From an uncultured Holophagaceae bacterium (GTDB lineage: Bacteria; Acidobacteriota; Holophagae; Holophagales; Holophagaceae), in assembly GCA_903863195.1 (NCBI GenBank), contig CAIPAY010000134.1, positions 48,658 to 112,657 of the forward strand: a DNA stretch of 64,000 nt, read 5' to 3'. Positions 59,742-64,000 of the stretch are shown here, piece after piece. The notes beneath the pieces are model-generated. The model saw nothing but the letters and a program-made list of their open reading frames with translations, was not told where the DNA came from and searched no databases. The first letter of the stretch is position 1, and each line of letters opens with the position of its first letter. The position numbers and the translations under genes are program-made.

Positions 59742-60703
59742 GCCCGGCCCAGCTCCGCGAGGCTCTTAGCGACGGCCTTCTGGACCTGATCGGCCACGCG
59801 CATGGCCTCCTGGCCTTCTTCCCAGGTGACGCCGTCGGTGCCGAGGCCCAGACAGGCGGCGTGGAAGGCCTCGATCTCCAGGCGCAGGGGCTCGCCCTCT
59901 TCGATGGTGGCGGTCTCGGGGCGCACCTCGGGGCCGTCCGGTCCCATGACGAGGCGCAGCAGCTCCAGCTTCTGGGAGGCAAAGTCCAGGCTGGCGTATT
60001 CTTTGTCGCCGAAGGCCCGGAGGGTGCGCTCCTTCTTGCGGGCCACGCGGCTGGCGGTGACCGTGGCGAAGGCGCCGCCCTCGAACTTCAGGCGGGCGTT
60101 CACCAGGTCGGCGTAGGGCGTCAGGACGGGGATGCCCACGGCCTCCACGTCGATCACGGGGCGCCCCACCAGGGCGCGGAGCAGGTCCAGGTCATGGATC
60201 ATCACGTCCATCACCACGTCCACCTCGAGGCTGCGGGCAGGGAAGGGCGACACCCGCACGGCCTCCAGGAAGCGGGGCTTGAAGCCGCGCTCCCGCAGGG
60301 CGGTGACGGCGGGGTTGAAGCGCTCCAGGTGACCCACCTGGGCGATAAGGCCGGGGTTGGCCGCGCGGGCCTGGGCCAGCGCCGCCAGCAGCGCCACGCC
60401 CTCGTCGAGGGTGGCGGCCAGGGGCTTCTCCATGAGCACGTGCTTGCCGGCCTTGAGGGCCTGGATGCCCAGGGCATGGTGGAAGCCCGTGGGGGCCGCG
60501 ATCTGCACGGCATCGACCTCCGCCAGCACCTGCTCCAGGCTGGCGGCCCAGGGCGCGCCGAATTTGGCGGCGATCTCCGGCCCACGAGCGGGATCAGGAT
60601 CCACCACTGCCACCAGCAGCGCCTCTGGTGCCGATGCGGCGATGCGGGCATGATGCTGCCCCAGGTGACCTACTCCGACGACGGCAACTCTCAGCTTGGT
60701 CAT
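59738..60703 (-). CDS. Gfo/Idh/MocA-family oxidoreductase
   Basis: A 321-residue NAD(P)-dependent dehydrogenase. LRVAVVGVGHLGQHHARI is the Rossmann loop, VDAVQIAAPTGFHHALGIQALKAGKHVLMEKPL contains the conserved EKP, and HDLDLLRALVG the C-terminal barrel start. Substrates in the family are mostly sugars or inositols. The ATG at 60703 follows GGAGAGGG; the frame is open further up without similarity. It is first in an operon with the serine hydrolase and SpoIID genes. Confidence 0.9.
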   Translation of the reverse strand: MTKLRVAVVGVGHLGQHHARIAASAPEALLVAVVDPDPARGPEIAAKFGAPWAASLEQVLAEVDAVQIAAPTGFHHALGIQALKAGKHVLMEKPLAATLDEGVALLAALAQARAANPGLIAQVGHLERFNPAVTALRERGFKPRFLEAVRVSPFPARSLEVDVVMDVMIHDLDLLRALVGRPVIDVEAVGIPVLTPYADLVNARLKFEGGAFATVTASRVARKKERTLRAFGDKEYASLDFASQKLELLRLVMGPDGPEVRPETATIEEGEPLRLEIEAFHAACLGLGTDGVTWEEGQEAMRVADQVQKAVAKSLAELGRA

Positions 60704-60769
60704 GACCCTCTCCAGACCAGACCAGCCTATCAGGGCTGCTAATCTAGGGATTCTCCTTGAAAGGTGACC

Positions 60770-61234
60770 ATGAACCTCAAGATTGAAGCTGTGAATCTGC
60801 TCCGCTGGCTGCACTTTCTTGCTCTGGGTGTGGGCGTGGGCGGCATCGTGGTGACGCTGTTGCTCTCGGGCTTCGAGGAGGGCCGCGAAGACATTCAGGG
60901 CCTCGCTGCCACCATCTGGTCGAAGGTCGTGGCCTGGGCCTTCCGTCTGGCGCTGGTGGTCGGCGCCGCGCTACTCGTGATGCTGATGCAGGAGGGGCAG
61001 AACCCCCTGAAGAACGGCCACTACTTTCACATCAAGCTGCTGTTGGTGTTCCTCCTCGTGGGCCTGTCCGAGATGACGCCGAAGGCCCTGGCGGCCAGCA
61101 GGCGGGGCTCTGCCCTCCTGGTGCTGGTGCTCTTCCTGGCGACCAGCTTCACCGTGTTCAACAAGGGGCTGTTCGGAGCCCGTGCCAAGACCGCACCTGC
61201 GGGCTCGGTGGAGACCCTCCGACCCGCCAACTGA
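60770..61234 (+). CDS. Small four-helix membrane protein of unknown function
   Basis: A 154-residue inner-membrane protein with four predicted helices: about 9-30, 48-70, 86-103 and 112-130. RWLHFLALGVGVGGIVVTLL at the start and YFHIKLLLVFLLVGLSEMTPKAL in the third helix resemble the general layout of CopD-like and HemJ-like proteins with a membrane histidine, but no family is secure. The ATG at 60770 follows AAAGG. Monocistronic, ending at a strong hairpin. Confidence 0.7.
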   Translation: MNLKIEAVNLLRWLHFLALGVGVGGIVVTLLLSGFEEGREDIQGLAATIWSKVVAWAFRLALVVGAALLVMLMQEGQNPLKNGHYFHIKLLLVFLLVGLSEMTPKALAASRRGSALLVLVLFLATSFTVFNKGLFGARAKTAPAGSVETLRPAN

Positions 61235-61242
61235 GGATTCCT

Positions 61243-61287
61243 CCAGAAACAGAAGCAGCCGTCATCGACGGCTGCTTCTGTTTCTGG
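61243..61287. terminator. Bidirectional terminator, 21-base-pair stem
   Basis: CCAGAAACAGAAGCAGCCGTC pairs over its whole length with the 3' arm (61267-61287) around an ATC loop. It separates two converging genes, the small membrane protein and yebC. No long U-tract follows, but the stem is very stable. Confidence 0.7.
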
Positions 61288-61304
61288 CTGGCGTGTGGCG
61301 GAAT

Positions 61305-62036
61305 CTAGTCCTCGGGTTCCTCGTAGTCACCGTTGTGCCACACATTCTGCACGTCGTCGTTGTCCTCGAGGAGGTCCACCAGCTTCAGGAAGCTGGTGAG
61401 CTTGTTGCCTTCAAGAGCGGTGCTGGTGCTGGGGGCCATGATGATCTTGGCCTCGATGATCGGCAGCTTGGCCGCATCCACGGCGTCCTTCACGGCCTGG
61501 TAGGACTCAGGGCTGGTCTTGATGACCCAGGCGCCGCCCTCGTCGACGACGTCATCGGCGCCGGCCTCCAGGGCCACCTCCATGACCTTGTCCTCGGAGA
61601 CTTCGGATTCCACTACGATCTGGCCCTGCTTGGTGAAGAGGTAGGCCACAGAGCCCTGGGCACCCAGCTCACCGCCGAACTTGGTGAAGTAGCTGCGGAC
61701 CTCGGGGGTGGTGCGGTTCTTGTTGTCGGTCATGGCCTCGACCATGATGGCTACGCCGCCAGGACCATAGGCCTCGTAGGTGACTTCCTCATAGGTCACG
61801 CCCTCAAGCTCGCCGGTGCCCTTCTTGATGGCGCGCTCCCAGTTGTCCTTGGGCATATTGCTGCCCTTGGCCTGATCCACGGCCAGGCGCAGGCGGGGGT
61901 TGGCCGCCACATCGCCGCCGCCGAGGCGAGCGGCCACGGTGATCTCCTTGAGGATCCGGGTGAAGACCTTGCCGCGCTTGGCGTCAGCGGCGCCCTTCTT
62001 GTGCTTGATGGTGGACCATTTGCTGTGGCCGGACAT
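61305..62036 (-). CDS. yebC: YebC/PmpR-family transcriptional regulator
   Basis: A 243-residue member of the YebC/TACO1 family. It opens [19 protein letters not shown], has [26 protein letters not shown] and [19 protein letters not shown], all family blocks. Members bind DNA as regulators or help translation of proline-rich stretches. The ATG at 62036 is preceded by TGGAGTCCCC; an in-frame upstream region is not family-like. Length is normal. Confidence 0.95.
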   Translation of the reverse strand: MSGHSKWSTIKHKKGAADAKRGKVFTRILKEITVAARLGGGDVAANPRLRLAVDQAKGSNMPKDNWERAIKKGTGELEGVTYEEVTYEAYGPGGVAIMVEAMTDNKNRTTPEVRSYFTKFGGELGAQGSVAYLFTKQGQIVVESEVSEDKVMEVALEAGADDVVDEGGAWVIKTSPESYQAVKDAVDAAKLPIIEAKIIMAPSTSTALEGNKLTSFLKLVDLLEDNDDVQNVWHNGDYEEPED

Positions 62037-62136
62037 GGGGACTCCAGGAAAGGGCAGGATGGAACGAATCAGGCGTGGGGTTCCCGGGGGGGGGACATCG
62101 CGAGCGCAGAGAGCAGGCGGTCCCACCCGGATCATG

Positions 62137-62856
62137 TCAGCCGCGCAGGGCCCGGCGGGAGACGCGGGCGAAGGACGGGGCTTCCTGGCGGATCATGGGC
62201 CGCTCGAGGAGGAACTGGTACCACTGCTCACCGTAGACCTTCATCTTGAGGGCCTTGCCGTTCTGCAGCAGGTTGCGGTTGGTGATGAGGCGCTCGTCGC
62301 CCTTGCAGATCTCGAGTCCCTTGTTGAGGACCTCGATGGCCTTGTCGCGCTCGCCCATCTCCATGAGCACGAAGGCGTAGACCGCATAGAGCAGGCTCTC
62401 CTTCTTGCCGCTCTTGAGGGCCAGGTTGAAGGTCTCCTTGGCCTTCTTCTTCTCGCCGCGCTTCCACTGGAGGATCCCCAGCATGGCCTTCGCGATGTAG
62501 TGCTGCATGGAGGCGGCGGCCAGCAGGGGCTCCGCCTCGTCGTTCTTCTTTCGGAGGTACTGCACGACGCCGATCTGGCCGTCGATGCTGCCCTTCACGA
62601 GGAACTGCCGGGTGGAGAACTGGTAGCCCTCCTTCATGGCCTCGATGGCTTTGTCGAACTGCTGCTTCTTCAGCAGGTCACCCGCCCGGGTGAAGATCTT
62701 TTCAAGGTCCTGCTGGACCTTCCGACCCTGCCAGATGAAGAGCCCCCCCCCGGCAAGGAGGCCAAGGGGCACGCCGATCCACGCGCTGATGTGCAACAGG
62801 ATGGCGAGCAGGATCACGGCGAGGGCGGCGCCCAGGCCGAGCAGGAGATTGATCAC
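62137..62856 (-). CDS. Membrane-anchored TPR-like protein of unknown function
   Basis: A 239-residue protein. Two short hydrophobic segments at about 3-20 and 25-42 are followed by a soluble helical region rich in Lys, Glu and Ala, with TPR-like pairs such as [36 protein letters not shown] and [18 protein letters not shown]. It faces the cytoplasm or periplasm by an N-terminal anchor. Start is GTG at 62856 after GGAGTCCCC; the frame continues upstream but without features. Transcribed with yebC downstream. Function unknown. Confidence 0.75.
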   Translation of the reverse strand: MINLLLGLGAALAVILLAILLHISAWIGVPLGLLAGGGLFIWQGRKVQQDLEKIFTRAGDLLKKQQFDKAIEAMKEGYQFSTRQFLVKGSIDGQIGVVQYLRKKNDEAEPLLAAASMQHYIAKAMLGILQWKRGEKKKAKETFNLALKSGKKESLLYAVYAFVLMEMGERDKAIEVLNKGLEICKGDERLITNRNLLQNGKALKMKVYGEQWYQFLLERPMIRQEAPSFARVSRRALRG

Positions 62857-62936
62857 GGGGACTCCGCATGGCGCGGCCCGAAGCCGGGCCAAAGGGCTAT
62901 TTTATCGGTCCTTGACTCTATTTGCCATCCGGATTG

Positions 62937-63665
62937 CTAGCCAATGACGCCACTGCGGGAGGTCATGACTCGGCGGCGGCGGGCCGGGCGCTTGACGGCG
63001 ACAGGGGTCGCCTCCTTCCGGGGCCTTCCGGGACCCCGCTTGGGAACCTCATCCTTCGGCTTGGCGACCTTGCGGACCTTCACCGGCTTGTCCTTCTTCA
63101 CCCGCTCCCGCCGGACCAGGGCGGCCGCGGCGCGGCCGGTCACCACGACGCGGCTACCATCCTTCAGCTTCTTCACCTTGCTGCCGGGCTTCCGCCCGCG
63201 CTTGAGGCTCATGGCCAGCGGCTCCTCGTCCAGGAGCTCCCGCTCGAGTTGGGCCTGGAGCGCCATCATCTCGCCGCCGTCCGTCTCGTGGTCCTGGCCG
63301 CAGAGGTGCAGGAAGGCGTGGATCACCAGCATCTCGACCTCGCGCCGCCGGCTCACACCGAATTTCTTGGCCATCTTCTCGGCGGTTGGGAGGCTGATGA
63401 CGATGTCGCCTAGGTGCGGAAATGCCCCCTTCTCTATGCTTGAAGGGAAACTGAGCACATCCGTCGTCATGTTTTTGCCGCGATGTTCCCGGTTGAGTTT
63501 TCTCATGCCGCGATCATCTACATAAGTCAGTGACATCCCCTGGGCTTCCGGGGCCAGTCGATCCCTCAGGCCTCTCAGGAGTTTGCCGAGGGACTGCTCA
63601 CCGGGACCACGTAATTTGCTGCGGCTAGACCAATCGACCGTGAAGGGTTTTGATGTCTCAGTCAT
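62937..63665 (-). CDS. ybeY: Endoribonuclease YbeY with basic AT-hook-like C-terminal tail
   Basis: A 242-residue protein, against about 155 for usual YbeY. Residues 1-145 are the rRNA-maturation metalloenzyme: HAFLHLCGQDHE holds the zinc histidines H116, H120 and H126, and NREHRGKNMTTDVLSFP is the family block. Residues about 150-242 form a Lys/Arg/Pro-rich tail with RGRKPGSK and RGPGRPRK (210-217), close to AT-hook sequences. The tail suggests extra nucleic-acid binding. The ATG at 63665 has GGAGAAGG upstream; a GTG 15 bases earlier is the alternative. It is divergent from rsmG. Confidence 0.9.
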   Translation of the reverse strand: MTETSKPFTVDWSSRSKLRGPGEQSLGKLLRGLRDRLAPEAQGMSLTYVDDRGMRKLNREHRGKNMTTDVLSFPSSIEKGAFPHLGDIVISLPTAEKMAKKFGVSRRREVEMLVIHAFLHLCGQDHETDGGEMMALQAQLERELLDEEPLAMSLKRGRKPGSKVKKLKDGSRVVVTGRAAAALVRRERVKKDKPVKVRKVAKPKDEVPKRGPGRPRKEATPVAVKRPARRRRVMTSRSGVIG

Positions 63666-63891
63666 GGCCTTCTCCGCCACAAAATCAATGAAAGGGGACT
63701 AATGATGCTTACTATTGGGAATTTTGTCAACCATGCATTTATAGGTGCATGAATTGAATCAATGTTTTGAAAGCCTCTAGAGATGAAATTTTAGCATAAA
63801 ATTATTTAATAAAATTTAAGATAAAAACTAGGAATGTGGGACTAATGAATATTCTAACAGAAATAGTTGGAACCTCTGGCATCCTGGTGGC
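63666..63891. other. AT-rich divergent intergenic region between ybeY and rsmG
   Basis: These bases are strikingly AT-rich in a GC-rich window. CATGCA-N8-TGCATG (63732-63751) and ATTGA-A-TCAAT (63753-63763) are adjacent palindromes that look like operator sites. TAGCATAAAATTATTTAATAAA near 63793-63815 offers several -10 candidates. No ORF of note is seen. Confidence 0.55.
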
Positions 63892-64000
63892 ATGAACCCT
63901 GGTCTCCCGCGAAACCTGGCTGAACCCCTCGGCCGCTTCCTGACCCTGCTTGATCGCTGGAACCGGACCCATGCCCTGACGGCCCTTCCCTTCTCTGAAC
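63892..64000 (+). CDS. rsmG: 16S rRNA (guanine-527) N7-methyltransferase, N-terminal fragment
   Basis: The first 36 codons of a gene cut by the window end. NLAEPLGRFLTLLDRWNR followed by THALTALPFSE matches the RsmG/GidB N-terminal pattern (helix, LLxxWNxxxNLTA), here with HALTAL in place of NLTAI. RsmG methylates G527 of 16S rRNA with SAM. The assignment rests on a short segment, so it is probable rather than certain. GGTGG precedes the ATG weakly. Confidence 0.65.
   Translation, partial: MNPGLPRNLAEPLGRFLTLLDRWNRTHALTALPFSE

Overview
This GC-rich window most resembles a chromosome segment of a Gram-negative member of the Acidobacteriota, probably class Holophagae (Geothrix/Holophaga-like). 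That placement is an inference from gene content: LpxD and Lgt (an outer membrane and lipoproteins), an abundance of response regulators and HD-type signalling proteins, a SpoIID/LytB-domain protein without sporulation genes, a DUF5117/DUF4953-type metalloprotease and a Tat-exported split-Soret-like cytochrome. No rRNA, complete mobile element, integrase or CRISPR array was seen. Two tRNA genes are present, Thr(TGT) and Arg(CCT).

Layout. 1-4.7 kb: minus-strand signalling block (partial beta-propeller sensor, a receiver/PP2C/anti-sigma-kinase fusion, a STAS antagonist, a Cache-domain chemoreceptor). 4.8-8 kb: tRNA-Thr, then accC, accB, nusB and ribH. 8-13 kb: a divergent DUF5131 protein, aconitase B (acnB), and an HD-GYP gene interrupted by an in-frame TAG. 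13-18.9 kb: gamma-glutamyltransferase, a large zinc metalloprotease, a DinB-like protein and an arylamine N-acetyltransferase. 18.9-21.5 kb: modABC molybdate transporter. 21.5-30.1 kb: YbaK deacylase, DUF4287/DUF5655 protein, acetyl-CoA synthetase, AmpG-like permease, a cysteine-less rhodanese, RluD-like synthase, lgt and lpxD. 30.1-37.7 kb: a tightly packed minus-strand operon cheR, HDOD, HDOD, cheB, FliK-like, HisKA_2 kinase, hybrid kinase. 37.7-42.1 kb: acpS, a GNAT acetyltransferase, hrpB and a membrane protein. 42.1-46.3 kb: a stand-alone C-terminal transketolase half, a small PH-like protein and a Ser/Thr kinase with TolB-like and TPR regions. 46.3-54.1 kb: DUF1636-like protein, PaaG-like isomerase, C26 amidotransferase, ssb, ABC-F ATPase, split-Soret-like cytochrome, tcdA, tatD and a DUF900-like hydrolase. 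54.4-64 kb: tRNA-Arg, an M50-like membrane protein, a dCMP-deaminase-like enzyme, an operon of Gfo/Idh oxidoreductase, serine hydrolase and SpoIID protein, then yebC, a TPR protein, ybeY with a basic AT-hook tail, and the start of rsmG.

How the genes work together. Housekeeping is interleaved with two signalling modules. The first (1-4.7 kb) looks like a partner-switching circuit: one protein carries both the phosphatase and the kinase for the neighbouring STAS antagonist. The second (30-37.7 kb) pairs the CheR/CheB receptor-adaptation enzymes with two HDOD proteins and two sensor kinases but has no cheA, cheW or cheY. Genes are packed closely: several same-strand neighbours share ATGA or GTGA overlaps, and five convergent pairs end on shared or abutting palindromic stop codons. 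The most unusual points are the amber-interrupted HD-GYP gene, the AT-hook YbeY, the divergent DUF5131 protein, the kinase/phosphatase fusion and the paired hairpins between ssb and the ABC-F gene. I found no clear previously undescribed defence or mobile system.
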